DNA from: Cellulophaga tyrosinoxydans
GTDB lineage: Bacteria > Bacteroidota > Bacteroidia > Flavobacteriales > Flavobacteriaceae
Length of the DNA stretch: 64,000 nucleotides
Direction of reading: 5' to 3'
Assembly: GCF_900176415.1 (NCBI RefSeq)
Contig: NZ_FWXO01000001.1
Coordinates: 43,546 to 107,545, forward strand
The notes beneath the pieces are model-generated. The model saw only the letters and a list, made by a program, of their open reading frames with translations. It was not told the origin of the DNA and did no database searches. The position numbers and the translations under genes are program-made. Within the stretch, counting starts at the first letter, position 1. Every line of letters starts with the position of its first letter. Below, one piece after another: positions 7,351-17,026 of this stretch.

Positions 7351-9897
7351 TTAAGCCGAATTACGACTAGCATTTATATTACCATATAAAGAACGGGTTA
7401 CAATTTTCTCATACAATTCTTTAAAGGAAGATTCTTCACCAATCTTTTGTAAAGCATATTGCTGAATTACCAATAATGGAAGTACAATATTTTCTCTAAT
7501 TTTAATGGATTCACGCGATATTGCTTCTTGTTCCATTAGAATTTTCATACCCGATATTTCCAATAACATTTCCTTAGATAAATCGTACTCGTTTTTTAGA
7601 ATTACCCAAAAATCGCCATACTCTTTATTCTCTTTCATATAAGCGGTTAACTCAAAATAGCATTTAGATAGCGCCATCATACTATTCGACATTAAGGCTC
7701 TAAAAACAGCAACATTTTTGTAGAGTGAAATTACTTCTTCCATTCTACCATTATCTTTCATGGTTTTAATTGCGGTACCTAAACCATAATAACCAGGAAC
7801 ATTTTGTTTTAACTGACTCCAAGAACCTACAAATGAAATTGCTCTTAGATCTGAAAGTTCTAACTTAGCTTTATTACCTCTTTTACCTGGTCTACTACCA
7901 ATATTGGCTTTGGTGTAATATTTAAGCGTACTCATATTTTCTAAGTACGGCATAAATTTATCATGATGCTTAAGGGCATCATATTTTTCAAAACTAAGCT
8001 CAGATAATTCTTCGATCAATAATCTTTGTTCTTTAGATATTACATTTTCTTCACCATAGAAATTATTAGACAAGCCAGCAGTAAGTAATTGTTCGCAATT
8101 ATAAATAAATTGCTCTTTTGTACCATAAGTACTTGTTATGGTTTGCCCTTGAATGGTTAACTGTATTTCATTATTTGCAATTTCTTTCGTCTGTGCGGCA
8201 TAAAAACGATGTGTTTTTCCACCACCACGTGCAGGAGGTCCACCACGTCCATCAAAGAAAATGGCTTTAACATTATTCTTAGCACAAACTCCAGATAAGC
8301 TCTCCTTAGTTTTAAGTATGGACCAATTGGCTTTTAAATATCCGCCATCTTTTGTTCCATCAGAGAAACCTAGCATCATGGTTTGTTTTTCTGAACGTTG
8401 TTTCACATGCGCCTTGTACTCCGGCATATCAAACAATTTTTGCATAATTCCTTCAGATTCTTCCATCCCCTTCATAGTTTCAAAAAGAGGAACAATATCA
8501 AAGGTTATTTCCTTGGCATTCCAACCACACCATCTAAATAAGCCATACACAAAAAGAACAGAAAATATATCTTCAGAATTACTTATAATATATCTGTTAC
8601 AGCCTTCTTCTCCATTGGTTTCTTGGATAGATTTTAATTGTGAAATATTACGAATAGTGTCTATTGTAATTTCTTCGGTAAAATCTTCTGGTTTTAGCTG
8701 TAAATTTTTATGTAAAAGCACTTCAACCAATTCACTCTCCGAGAGCTCATCTAGGCTTTCTTTGATTAAACCATTTTTACGCAAAACATCCGCAACCACC
8801 TTTGTATGCATGCCATGATCTTGACGAATATCAAGTGTCGCAAAATGCGTTTTAAAAATTCTCACCTTATCCATAAAATAATCTAAATCCGATAGATACA
8901 AGGAATGGTATTTTTCTATTAAAATAGTTCTTATCTTATTTAAAGGACCTATAATATCATTATACCCAACTCGCTTTTTAGGATTAAACATTGCATTGTA
9001 CAAATTAGCTCTCAACTCGTTTATATCATCTTGCAATGCGCTAAAAGTTAGTTTTTGCTGTAACTTTTTAAGATCATTATAATAACATTTCATTAATGTT
9101 ATACGTAATTCATCTGCAACATCACTAGTAATATCTGCGGTTACAAACGGATTTCCGTCGCGGTCTCCTCCAGGCCAGAAGCCTAGTTTCATTATATTAT
9201 AGTTTTCAAATTCCGAATTGTTTATATTCTTCTTTAAGTAAGCATACAGTTCTCCAACGGCTTCATAATAAACATTTCTTAAGATGTAAATTATATTTTT
9301 AGCTTCATCTAACGGCGTTGGTTTTTTGGAATTTATTAAAGATGTTAATCCTAATTGCTGTAAGGTTACATCTATATCATCTATTTTGTCACCAAGAATT
9401 AAAGAACGTAATTCTGCAATAATATCTAGTACGGCAGGTGTATAAAACTGAGTTGGATGAGCTGTTAGTACAATACGAGCACTAAAATTAGATAAATGCT
9501 CAGAAATTTTATCCCAGCTTTTATTTTTATCTACTAACTCAAAGTAATCTTTTATTGCTAAATTATTACTGTGCTTGTATAATTTTGGAAAGGCTGCATC
9601 TTCAACACTATCATACAATACCACTTGGCGTTCTACATACTGGATTATCCGAAACATAAAATCTATTCGCTCTTTTTCTGAGTTAATAGACATAAAATTT
9701 TCAAAAAACGCCTCTAATATTTCCTTTGGATTTTGTCCAGACTTTAAGCCCTTCTGACACTGGTCTAACATTAAAGGAATAACCATTCCCACATTTTCAA
9801 TATTGCGGTAAGGCAAATTTAAAAATAGGCTATTATAGGCATTAAACTTATTGTTAACCGATTTTTTAAACTCCTTTAATCTTTCTATCTGCTGCAT
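7351..9897 (-). CDS. ppc: Phosphoenolpyruvate carboxylase
   Basis: Carboxylates phosphoenolpyruvate with bicarbonate to oxaloacetate, the main anaplerotic entry to the TCA cycle. The 848-residue product shows all signature regions: the catalytic His in VLTAHPTQF (His147), GFWPGGDRDGNPFVT (about 237-251), and the Gly-rich FFDGRGGPPARGGGKTH loop (about 565-581). The C-terminal active-site end is present but differs from the textbook xNTG terminus, ending SLYGNINASRNSA. Length fits the slightly short Bacteroidota form. It is monocistronic between its own terminator and a dyad-rich divergent region shared with the bTHX gene. Confidence 0.95.
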   Translation of the reverse strand: MQQIERLKEFKKSVNNKFNAYNSLFLNLPYRNIENVGMVIPLMLDQCQKGLKSGQNPKEILEAFFENFMSINSEKERIDFMFRIIQYVERQVVLYDSVEDAAFPKLYKHSNNLAIKDYFELVDKNKSWDKISEHLSNFSARIVLTAHPTQFYTPAVLDIIAELRSLILGDKIDDIDVTLQQLGLTSLINSKKPTPLDEAKNIIYILRNVYYEAVGELYAYLKKNINNSEFENYNIMKLGFWPGGDRDGNPFVTADITSDVADELRITLMKCYYNDLKKLQQKLTFSALQDDINELRANLYNAMFNPKKRVGYNDIIGPLNKIRTILIEKYHSLYLSDLDYFMDKVRIFKTHFATLDIRQDHGMHTKVVADVLRKNGLIKESLDELSESELVEVLLHKNLQLKPEDFTEEITIDTIRNISQLKSIQETNGEEGCNRYIISNSEDIFSVLFVYGLFRWCGWNAKEITFDIVPLFETMKGMEESEGIMQKLFDMPEYKAHVKQRSEKQTMMLGFSDGTKDGGYLKANWSILKTKESLSGVCAKNNVKAIFFDGRGGPPARGGGKTHRFYAAQTKEIANNEIQLTIQGQTITSTYGTKEQFIYNCEQLLTAGLSNNFYGEENVISKEQRLLIEELSELSFEKYDALKHHDKFMPYLENMSTLKYYTKANIGSRPGKRGNKAKLELSDLRAISFVGSWSQLKQNVPGYYGLGTAIKTMKDNGRMEEVISLYKNVAVFRALMSNSMMALSKCYFELTAYMKENKEYGDFWVILKNEYDLSKEMLLEISGMKILMEQEAISRESIKIRENIVLPLLVIQQYALQKIGEESSFKELYEKIVTRSLYGNINASRNSA

Positions 9898-10242
9898 AAA
9901 AATTATTGTTTATTTAGGTATATCAATGATACTGCTAATCATTGAAATTGTTTTACTATAAATTTTCTACACTAAAATTACTTTAGCTGTATGTTTTCTT
10001 CTTAATTCTAACATCGTAAAGTTACATTATTTGATTGTGCATCACAATTATTACAATGCTTATAATTAACCTAATTTATTGCAATTTGACAGCAAAATAA
10101 GCAAGGAAAATGAAATCTAATAGGTAAATTAACTTTTGAAACAAAATTGGAATAATTACTTATAAAACTCTGTCACGCACGCACAGATGATAAACTTTTA
10201 TTATTCTACTAATTGTTGTATTTTTAGATAAATACAAAAGTT
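9898..10242. other. 345-base divergent intergenic region (ppc / bTHX)
   Basis: The longest gene-free stretch in the window. It holds two inverted repeats: TCAATGAT-7-ATCATTGA at 9923-9945, only 26 bases before the ppc start, and ATTGTG-3-CACAAT at 10034-10048. No convincing TAnnTTTG promoter element, tRNA or further ORF was seen. It must contain promoters for ppc (minus) and the ribosomal protein gene (plus). Confidence 0.5.
9923..9945. promoter_or_regulatory. 8-bp dyad immediately upstream of ppc
   Basis: TCAATGAT and ATCATTGA form an exact inverted repeat with a 7-base spacer, 26 bases upstream of the ppc ATG. The position suits a repressor operator or a 5'-UTR hairpin; no regulator can be named from sequence alone. 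Confidence 0.35.
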
Positions 10243-10371
10243 ATGGGAAAAGGCGATAAAAAATCTAAAAGAGGTAAAATTGCAAATAACTCCTACGGCG
10301 CGAGAAGGCCTAAAAAAATTAAAAAAAGACCTACTATAGAGGACAAAATAAATGTTAGAAAGAAAAAATAG
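10243..10371 (+). CDS. Small ribosomal subunit protein bTHX (42 aa)
   Basis: A tiny, very basic protein that sits in a pocket at the top of the 30S head in Thermus and helps stabilise rRNA contacts. The ORF encodes 42 residues beginning MGKGDKKSKRGKI with a later SYGARRPKK block. This is the family signature: a MGKGDxxxxRGKI start and a Gly-Tyr/Arg-Pro-Arg region. A Lys-rich tail follows, somewhat longer than the 26-residue Thermus protein, as is usual in Bacteroidota. It is divergent from ppc and convergent with yaaA, whose stop lies 11 bases away. Recognition is by motif only, but the match is distinctive. Confidence 0.88.
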   Translation: MGKGDKKSKRGKIANNSYGARRPKKIKKRPTIEDKINVRKKK

Positions 10372-10382
10372 TACAACCGCAA

Positions 10383-11144
10383 TTACCTAATAAAAACTGG
10401 TTGATTTTCTTTTATGGTATGTTCTTGACTAAATTGATATCCTTCGGTATTGAAATTCTTAAGTTCGTCTAACGTGCTAATTTCATTATCAATTATATAG
10501 CGCACCATAGAACCTCTTGCTTTTTTTGCGAAAAAACTAATTACTTTTAAATTATCATTCTTCCAATCTTTAAAAACTGGAGTGATTATTTGCGCTTTAA
10601 TTTTTTTTGCATCGATGGCTCCAAAATATTCATTACTCGCTAGATTTATAAAAAGCTCATCTTCTAATAATTCTGAATTTAAAAAATTAGTGACTTCCTG
10701 CTTCCAAAACTCATGTAAGTTTTTCTTTCTTCCAACTTTTAATTGAGTTCCCATTTCTAAACGATAAGGCTGCATAAGGTCCAACGGTTTTAAAACGCCA
10801 TAGAGTCCGGACAAAATGCGGACTGTATTTTGCACATACTCCAATTTGTTTTCTGGAATGGTATATGCGTCTAAGCCTTGATACACATCGCCATTAAAAG
10901 CATAAATAGCAGGACGCGAATTCTCTGTAGTAAACGGAAGGGAAAACTTTTGGTTACGCTCCCAATTTAATTGAGCAAGGTTATCAGAAATACCCATTAA
11001 TTTTGATAAATCTTTGGGCTTTTTCTTTGCTAAAACACTATTTAACTTTTCTGCTTGCTCCGTAAAATTAGGCTGTGTGTATTTTGATGTTGGTAATTTG
11101 CTTTCAAAATCAAGAGATTTTGCAGGGGAAATAACTATTTTCAT
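10383..11144 (-). CDS. yaaA: Peroxide stress protein YaaA
   Basis: Member of the UPF0246/DUF328 family. In E. coli YaaA limits free intracellular iron and protects DNA during H2O2 stress. The 253-residue product begins [14 protein letters not shown], the standard family N-terminus, and carries the conserved [16 protein letters not shown] and [26 protein letters not shown] blocks and a C-terminal [15 protein letters not shown]. It follows the pseudouridine synthase gene with a 32-base gap on the same strand and is probably the last gene of the PASTA-rluD-yaaA unit. Confidence 0.95.
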   Translation of the reverse strand: MKIVISPAKSLDFESKLPTSKYTQPNFTEQAEKLNSVLAKKKPKDLSKLMGISDNLAQLNWERNQKFSLPFTTENSRPAIYAFNGDVYQGLDAYTIPENKLEYVQNTVRILSGLYGVLKPLDLMQPYRLEMGTQLKVGRKKNLHEFWKQEVTNFLNSELLEDELFINLASNEYFGAIDAKKIKAQIITPVFKDWKNDNLKVISFFAKKARGSMVRYIIDNEISTLDELKNFNTEGYQFSQEHTIKENQPVFIR

Positions 11145-11176
11145 CTACTCTTTTTTTTAAATTAATTTGGGCTGGT

Positions 11177-12211
11177 CTATTCTTCAGAGCTATGCTTAGC
11201 ATAGTTTCTCCATTTTTCAATACAATTGGTCATATCCTCTGGAATTTCGCTATCAAATTGCATAAATTCTCCCGTTACTGGATGCACAAACCCTAATGTT
11301 TTTGCATGTAATGCCTGCCTTGGCAAAATTTTAAATGCATTTTCTACAAATTGCTTGTATTTGGTAAATGTTGTTCCTTTTAAAATTCGTTCTCCACCAT
11401 AACGCTCATCATTAAAAAGCGTATGACCAATATGCTTCATGTGCACTCTAATTTGGTGTGTTCTACCTGTTTCTAACTTACAAGAAATTAACGTAACATA
11501 CCCCAAACGTTCTAGCACTTTGTAATGCGTAACGGCTTCTTTTCCTTGATCTCCATCAGGAAAAACAGTCATTTGTAATCTGTTAGTAGGATGCCTTCCA
11601 ACATGCCCCTCAACCGTGCCTTCATCTTCCTCTACATTTCCCCAAACCAAAGCTACATATTCACGTTCACTTGTTTTATCAAAAAACTGTTTTGATAAAT
11701 GCGTCATTGCTGCATCGGTTTTTGCAATTACTAAAAGACCAGAGGTATCTTTATCTATTCTATGAACTAAGCCTGGGCGTTCATTACTATTAATTGCTAA
11801 ATCTTGTGTATGGTGCATTAATGCATTTATTAATGTCCCTGAATAATTACCATGTCCTGGATGCACTACCATGCCCGGTTCTTTATTCACTACCAATAAT
11901 ACATCATCCTCATAAACAATTTCTAGTGGAATATCTTCGGCTACTAATAAATATTCATGTGGTGGGTGCTCAAATAAAACACGAACCGTATCCCCTGCTT
12001 TAACGCGGTAGTTCTGTTTTACTTGTACATCATTTACCCAAATATTACCGTCTCTAGCTGCTTGCTGAATTTTATTTCGAACTGCATTTTCAATAAAATT
12101 CATTAAAAATTTATCTACACGCAAAGGTTCTTGACCCTTTGATGCTACAAAACTATAATGCTCGAAAAGTTCATCTTTCTCTAACTCAGTATCTTCTTCT
12201 AAATTCCTCAT
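11177..12211 (-). CDS. RluA/RluD-family 23S rRNA pseudouridine synthase
   Basis: Isomerises specific uridines of rRNA to pseudouridine. The 344-residue product has an N-terminal S4 RNA-binding domain (about residues 28-80, RVDKFLMNF...). The catalytic domain follows with VHRIDKDTSGLLVIAK, in which Asp153 is the expected nucleophile, and LETGRTHQIRVHM near the end. The organisation matches RluD (positions 1911/1915/1917 in E. coli), but RluC-like targets cannot be excluded. The start lies 3 bases after the stop of the PASTA protein gene, so the two are co-transcribed, an arrangement common in this phylum. Confidence 0.93.
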   Translation of the reverse strand: MRNLEEDTELEKDELFEHYSFVASKGQEPLRVDKFLMNFIENAVRNKIQQAARDGNIWVNDVQVKQNYRVKAGDTVRVLFEHPPHEYLLVAEDIPLEIVYEDDVLLVVNKEPGMVVHPGHGNYSGTLINALMHHTQDLAINSNERPGLVHRIDKDTSGLLVIAKTDAAMTHLSKQFFDKTSEREYVALVWGNVEEDEGTVEGHVGRHPTNRLQMTVFPDGDQGKEAVTHYKVLERLGYVTLISCKLETGRTHQIRVHMKHIGHTLFNDERYGGERILKGTTFTKYKQFVENAFKILPRQALHAKTLGFVHPVTGEFMQFDSEIPEDMTNCIEKWRNYAKHSSEE

Positions 12212-12214
12212 ATA

Positions 12215-12802
12215 TTATTCTGAGTCCGACTTGATTTGATCGCTCTGGCTTTCATTACCATTACCACAAATTAATTCTATTTTTGATGTTTTAGGCAGTT
12301 TAAAACCTTCTTCAATGTATTTGCCTTTATACTTAATTCGATAAACCATGTCCTTGCCAAATTCATCTATATAGGTTACACGTTGCACATCTAACCCAAC
12401 AGCTCTAAGTTTAGCTGTAGCATTACGAAGCGTTACTTGTATTATATTAGGCACAGATACTTTTTTATAACCAGAAGGATTTACGGTTACATAAATTTTT
12501 CTGTTTTGTTTAACCTTATTCCCCGCTGGTGGATTCTGCTCAATAACAGAGAATCTAGGATAATCTGGATTGTAATTCGCAGAATCTAATACTTCATAGC
12601 GCAAATCGGCATCTTCAATTACCTCACGCATTTGGGTAATAGATAATTTGGCCAAGTCTGGCACTTCAACAAACTCATTATGATTTGTTGAGCTTTTCAG
12701 CCATTGTAGAATACCAAAAACCAAAACAACTAAAACAACCAATGCCAATCCTAACTGTATAAAGAAAACTTTACTTTTTAGAAAGTTTAGAAAATTTCTC
12801 AT
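12215..12802 (-). CDS. PASTA-domain membrane protein
   Basis: A 195-residue single-pass protein. A basic N-terminus and one membrane span (about residues 13-35) are followed outside the membrane by two PASTA-type repeats. The first runs from about 41 (VEVPDLAKLSITQM to VTVNPS), and the second from about 113 (VSVPNIIQVTLRNA to IELICGNG). PASTA repeats bind peptidoglycan or beta-lactams in kinases and PBPs. No kinase or transpeptidase domain is present here, so the role is unclear. The ATG at 12802 is chosen over an upstream in-frame start at 12847 because it opens directly on MRNFLNFLKSK. It heads the operon with the pseudouridine synthase gene and is divergent from ddl. Confidence 0.85.
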   Translation of the reverse strand: MRNFLNFLKSKVFFIQLGLALVVLVVLVFGILQWLKSSTNHNEFVEVPDLAKLSITQMREVIEDADLRYEVLDSANYNPDYPRFSVIEQNPPAGNKVKQNRKIYVTVNPSGYKKVSVPNIIQVTLRNATAKLRAVGLDVQRVTYIDEFGKDMVYRIKYKGKYIEEGFKLPKTSKIELICGNGNESQSDQIKSDSE

Positions 12803-12821
12803 ATCAATGTTCTTATTCTGG

Positions 12822-12848
12822 CAAATATAAGAAATGACAAAGAACAAA
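12822..12848 (-). promoter_or_regulatory. Possible promoter of the PASTA-rluD-yaaA unit
   Basis: Read on the minus strand, TATATTTG (12829-12822) matches the Bacteroidota -7 consensus TAnnTTTG. TTTG at 12848-12845 is a candidate -33 element, but the 15-base spacing is shorter than the usual 17-23. Confidence 0.35.
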
Positions 12849-12985
12849 ACATTGGCTAAAGCGTAAAATGCAAATTATCTTTATTCACATATTTTTAAAA
12901 TAAATCTTCTTAAGTACCGAAAAACATTTTCAATTTTCTTTACTTTGACTAGTCATACTTTTACAGTTAAATGCAATAGATAAAA

Positions 12986-13966
12986 ATGAAAAAAAATATT
13001 GCCATAATAATGGGTGGTTACTCCAGTGAGTACAAAATTTCTTTAAAAAGCGGCAGCGTTGTCTACAAATACTGCAATAAAGAAAAATTTAATCTTTTTA
13101 GCATTCATATTTTTAAAGATAAATGGGTGCATGTGACTGAAAACAATGAAGAAATACCTGTAAATAAACATGATTTCTCAATATTAGTAGAGGGTCAAAA
13201 AATTACATTTGATTGTGTATTTAATGCTATACATGGTTCACCAGGCGAAGACGGACTAATGCAATCTTATTTTAAACTTCTGGGAATACCTCAAACCTCT
13301 TGCGACGCCTACCAATCTGCATTAACATTTAATAAAAGAGATTTATTAAGTGTTTTAAAACCATATGGCATAAAATCGGCGGCATCTTATTATTTAAATT
13401 TAGGGGATGCTATTGATGAAAACATAATTGTATCAAAAGTTGGGTTACCATGTTTTGTTAAGGCTAATAAGGCAGGAAGTAGTTTTGGAATATCAAAAGT
13501 TTACAAAAAAGAAGAATTAAAAGCCGCCATAGAAAATGCGTATAAAGAAGATGATGAAATTATCATTGAAGGTTTTCTAAATGGTACTGAAGTTTCTGTA
13601 GGGGTAATTAAATACCAAGGCGAAACCAAAGTATTGCCAATTACTGAAATTGTATCTGAAAATGACTTTTTTGATTACGAAGCCAAATATGCTGGAAAAT
13701 CTCAGGAAATTACTCCTGCAAGAATTTCAAAAGTGCAAGAAAAAAATGTAAGTGAAATGGCTAAATTGGCTTATGATGTTTTAAAAATGAAAGGCTTTTC
13801 AAGAAGCGAATTTATTTTTATTGGAGATGAACCATATATGCTTGAAATGAATACAACTCCAGGTTTAACTGAAGAAAGCATATTACCACAACAAGCAAAA
13901 GCAGCCGGAATAACCTTATCTGAACTGTTTGATAACGCAATAAATGAGGCTTTAAATTCAAAATAA
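12986..13966 (+). CDS. ddl: D-alanine--D-alanine ligase
   Basis: ATP-grasp enzyme joining two D-Ala for peptidoglycan precursors in the cytoplasm. The 326-residue product shows the N-terminal IIMGGYSSEYKISLKSG block, the substrate loop HGSPGEDGLMQSYF (about 85-98), the ATP-binding FVKANKAGSSFGISKV segment, and the metal-binding MLEMNTTPGLTEESILPQQ near the C-terminus. Length is normal. It is divergent from the PASTA gene and followed 31 bases later by coaD on the same strand, a pairing also seen in related genomes. Confidence 0.96.
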   Translation: MKKNIAIIMGGYSSEYKISLKSGSVVYKYCNKEKFNLFSIHIFKDKWVHVTENNEEIPVNKHDFSILVEGQKITFDCVFNAIHGSPGEDGLMQSYFKLLGIPQTSCDAYQSALTFNKRDLLSVLKPYGIKSAASYYLNLGDAIDENIIVSKVGLPCFVKANKAGSSFGISKVYKKEELKAAIENAYKEDDEIIIEGFLNGTEVSVGVIKYQGETKVLPITEIVSENDFFDYEAKYAGKSQEITPARISKVQEKNVSEMAKLAYDVLKMKGFSRSEFIFIGDEPYMLEMNTTPGLTEESILPQQAKAAGITLSELFDNAINEALNSK

Positions 13967-13997
13967 GTATATTTATAAATAGCTATAAACTCTTTCT

Positions 13998-14453
13998 ATG
14001 AGACGCGCAATATTTCCAGGATCCTTTGACCCACTAACTTTAGGACATTATGATATTATACAAAGAGGAATAACTTTGTTTGATGAACTTATTATTGCGA
14101 TAGGTGTAAATTCCGATAAGAAATACATGTTTACTTTAGAAGAGAGAAAACAGTTTATAAAGCAAGCGTTTAGTAACGAGCCTAAAATAAAAGTACTTAC
14201 CTACGAAGGACTGACAGTAGACTTCTGTAAAAAAATTAATGCTAATTTTATTTTAAGAGGATTACGTAATCCAGGAGATTTTGAATTTGAAAAAGCCATT
14301 GCTCATACCAACCGTAAGCTTTCTGAAATTGAAACTGTGTTTTTATTAACATCGTCTGGAAAATCTTACATTAGTTCGTCTATTGTAAGAGATGTAATTA
14401 AAAATGGAGGAGACTACACTGGTTTGGTCCCTGATTCTGTACGGGTAAAATAA
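13998..14453 (+). CDS. coaD: Phosphopantetheine adenylyltransferase
   Basis: Transfers AMP from ATP to 4'-phosphopantetheine, the penultimate step of coenzyme A synthesis. The 151-residue nucleotidyltransferase has the FPGSFDPLTLGHYDII signature with the HxGH-type motif (TLGH), the RGLRNPGDFEFE substrate block, and the ISSSIVRD end motif. Length is typical. It probably shares a transcript with ddl; the next gene (a histidine kinase) is 78 bases or more downstream and has no clear ATG start. Confidence 0.96.
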   Translation: MRRAIFPGSFDPLTLGHYDIIQRGITLFDELIIAIGVNSDKKYMFTLEERKQFIKQAFSNEPKIKVLTYEGLTVDFCKKINANFILRGLRNPGDFEFEKAIAHTNRKLSEIETVFLLTSSGKSYISSSIVRDVIKNGGDYTGLVPDSVRVK

Positions 14454-14531
14454 TTACATCTTGATTTTCACAGACTTTAGAAAAATAATGCATTTCAAAG
14501 CCTATTAAGAGCTTGTATTTATTATTTTTTA

Positions 14532-16502
14532 TTGAAGTTCCTACGATACCACAATAACAGTAATTCCCTTAATCACCACTATTTTTCAAGAATTCACAAC
14601 AATACTCCCTCTATTTGGAATATACTTTATATTTTAGTAGGAAATTTATTACCCCCGTTGAAAAGCCATATAAAAAATAGTACAGATTATCTTATAAAAC
14701 AACTTCCAAAAGCAACTGCTTATGTGAATTTGAATATGAATATTATTCATATCTCGGATAGCTGGGTTAATACATTTGAATTTTCAAGAAATTTAAGTGA
14801 TGACTCCAATATTTTAAACGCATTTCCACTGTTGAGCAATGAATGGCAACAAGATTTAGAATATGCATTTTTAGGTTTTAAAAATATAGCCAGGAAAGAT
14901 AAATATTTTGATAGAGACAACAAGCTTAATTGGCTAGAATGGATTATTCATCCTTGGTATGACGAAAAAGAAAATGTTATAGGAGCCATTATTCAAATTG
15001 AAAATATTTCGAAAACTATAGAATTAGAACAGAAAGTTGAAAAATTAGAACTTCTATTAAATGCAAAATCCGAAATCGCTAAAATAGGTAGTTGGGAATA
15101 CAATGTTATTACCAACAAACTTACTTGGTGCAAAATGACGAAGTTAATTCATGAAGTGCCACTTGATTATTGTCCAAGTATTGAAATGGCCTTAAACTTT
15201 TATAAAGAAGGGTATTCCAGAAATTTAGTAAGACAAAGGGTTGAAAAAGCCATGAAAGATGGCGACACTTGGCACGAAAAGCTTCAATTAACTACCGCAA
15301 AAGGTAATGATATATGGGTTCAAGCTTCAGGTAAAGCTATTTTTGATGATGGCAAATTAGTAGGGTTAATAGGATCATTTCAAGACATAACTGAAGAAGT
15401 TAAAGTACAACAGAAAACCAAGGATAGCGAAGTACTTTTAAGAACATTAATTGATAATTTGCCTTTAAATGTGTTTATAAAAGATTTAGAATCTAGAAAA
15501 ACTTTAGTAAACAAATCAGAATGCGACTACCTTGGCATGTCAAATGATGAAATAATTGGTAAGGACGATTTTGAATTATTTCATAAAGAATCTGCTGAAA
15601 TTTCAAGAAAAGAAGATCTACACATAGTCCAGTCTTTAACTCCTATGATTAGAAAGGAAACTTTAAACATTAAAAAAGACGGTACCAAAACAATGTTCTT
15701 AACTTCAAAAATTCCGTTACTAAATGATTATTTAGAACCTACAGGAATTATTGGATTTAGCCTAGATATAACGCATTTAAAAGAAAAAGAAAAAGAACTT
15801 AGACGATTAGTACATATAACTTCTTTGCAAAATAAAAAACTAATAAATTTTGCTCATATAGTTTCCCATAATTTAAGATCGCATACAGCTAACTTCTCTA
15901 TGCTTCTAGGGTTTTTAATTAAAGAAAAAAGTGATGAGGAAAGAGAAAACCTTCTTAATATGCTTATTTCAGAATCGGATAATTTACTTGAAACTATAGA
16001 TAATCTAAACGAGGTTGTTGAAATCAATACTGTGCAGAATCAAGTAAGCAAACCAATTCATATTAACACCACCATAACTAAAATTAAAAAGAGCATTAAG
16101 TCACTCTTAAGACATAAAAAATCTAGGATCAAAAATTTAATTGATGATTCGGTTTATGTAAATGGTATTCCATCGTATGTAGATAACATTCTTCTAAATG
16201 TAATTTCAAATGCAATAAAATTTGAAGACCCAAGAAAAGAATGTGTTGTAGAAATAAGTGCGAAAAAATTAAAAAAATACACGGTCATTACCATAAAAGA
16301 CAATGGTATTGGTATAGATCTTGAAAAAAATAAAACTAAAATTTTTGGAATGTACAAAATATTCCATCAACATAATGATTCACGTGGAATAGGATTATTC
16401 ATTTCTAAAAATCAGATTGAGGCTATGAAAGGGAAGTTTGTTTTAAGAAGTAAAGTTGACAAAGGCACAACTTTTAATATTTATTTTAAAGAAAATGATT
16501 AA
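14532..16502 (+). CDS. PAS-domain sensor histidine kinase (soluble)
   Basis: A cytoplasmic histidine kinase without an obvious transmembrane pair. Three PAS-like regions lie at about residues 50-165, 175-290 and 297-420. The H-box follows (IVSHNLRSHTANFSML, His about 446), then an HATPase domain with ISNAIKF, the DNGIGIDL G-box and SRGIGLFISKN. The start is uncertain: the frame opens after a TAG at 14478, and the first candidates are TTG codons at 14532 and 14658, with no ATG until 14736. Residues encoded before 14658 look unlike a protein, so 14658 is a good alternative. It overlaps the response regulator gene by 8 bases, implying translational coupling and a cognate pair. Confidence 0.85.
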   Translation: MKFLRYHNNSNSLNHHYFSRIHNNTPSIWNILYILVGNLLPPLKSHIKNSTDYLIKQLPKATAYVNLNMNIIHISDSWVNTFEFSRNLSDDSNILNAFPLLSNEWQQDLEYAFLGFKNIARKDKYFDRDNKLNWLEWIIHPWYDEKENVIGAIIQIENISKTIELEQKVEKLELLLNAKSEIAKIGSWEYNVITNKLTWCKMTKLIHEVPLDYCPSIEMALNFYKEGYSRNLVRQRVEKAMKDGDTWHEKLQLTTAKGNDIWVQASGKAIFDDGKLVGLIGSFQDITEEVKVQQKTKDSEVLLRTLIDNLPLNVFIKDLESRKTLVNKSECDYLGMSNDEIIGKDDFELFHKESAEISRKEDLHIVQSLTPMIRKETLNIKKDGTKTMFLTSKIPLLNDYLEPTGIIGFSLDITHLKEKEKELRRLVHITSLQNKKLINFAHIVSHNLRSHTANFSMLLGFLIKEKSDEERENLLNMLISESDNLLETIDNLNEVVEINTVQNQVSKPIHINTTITKIKKSIKSLLRHKKSRIKNLIDDSVYVNGIPSYVDNILLNVISNAIKFEDPRKECVVEISAKKLKKYTVITIKDNGIGIDLEKNKTKIFGMYKIFHQHNDSRGIGLFISKNQIEAMKGKFVLRSKVDKGTTFNIYFKEND

Positions 16503-16902
16503 CTCTATTTTTATAATTGATGATGATGCAATAACAGTGTTTGGAATTAGAAAACTGCTTGCCACTGTTGTATCTTGTACAAACATCACTAATTTTTCTA
16601 ACGGAAAATTAGCTATGGAACATTTTGAAAACTTAGGTAATGATAATGAGTTGCCAGATATAATTTTTCTAGATTTAAATATGCCCATAATGGATGGATG
16701 GGAATTTTTAGAAGCATTTATTAAACTTCCTATAAAACAAAAAATAACAATAAACATTGTTACTTCATCTATAAACAGTCTGGATAGAGACAAATCCAAT
16801 ACGTTTAAAAACAGAACCCATCATAAGATAACGTATAACACCAAACCGTTAAATAAAGACGAAATTCAAAATATCACAAATCCAGCGAAACAACAGCACT
16901 AA
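16495..16902 (+). CDS. Single-domain response regulator
   Basis: A 135-residue receiver domain with no output domain. The acidic pocket (IIDDD, residues 8-11), the phospho-acceptor Asp60 in IIFLDLNMPIMDGWEF, a Thr/Ser in NIVTSSIN, and the conserved Lys in NTKPLNKDEI are all present. The ATG at 16495 is preferred over an upstream in-frame codon at 16456, because it gives MINSIFIIDDD and produces an ATGATTAA overlap with the kinase stop. It probably accepts phosphate from the upstream PAS kinase and acts by protein-protein interaction. Confidence 0.9.
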   Translation: MINSIFIIDDDAITVFGIRKLLATVVSCTNITNFSNGKLAMEHFENLGNDNELPDIIFLDLNMPIMDGWEFLEAFIKLPIKQKITINIVTSSINSLDRDKSNTFKNRTHHKITYNTKPLNKDEIQNITNPAKQQH

Positions 16903-17026
16903 AAATTGACTATTTTTGACAATTAATCTATAAATCAGTACTTTCAATTAAGAAAACTAAAATGCTGTTTTAATTTCGGCATATATTTTCCTTAATACTG
17001 TTTATTAATTGCAAACTTAAAAGTCG

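Noticed and set aside
8261..8818. 185-codon plus-strand frame opposite ppc
   Set aside because: Shadow of the clearly coding ppc frame; composition rich in Ser/Phe/Leu with no domain.
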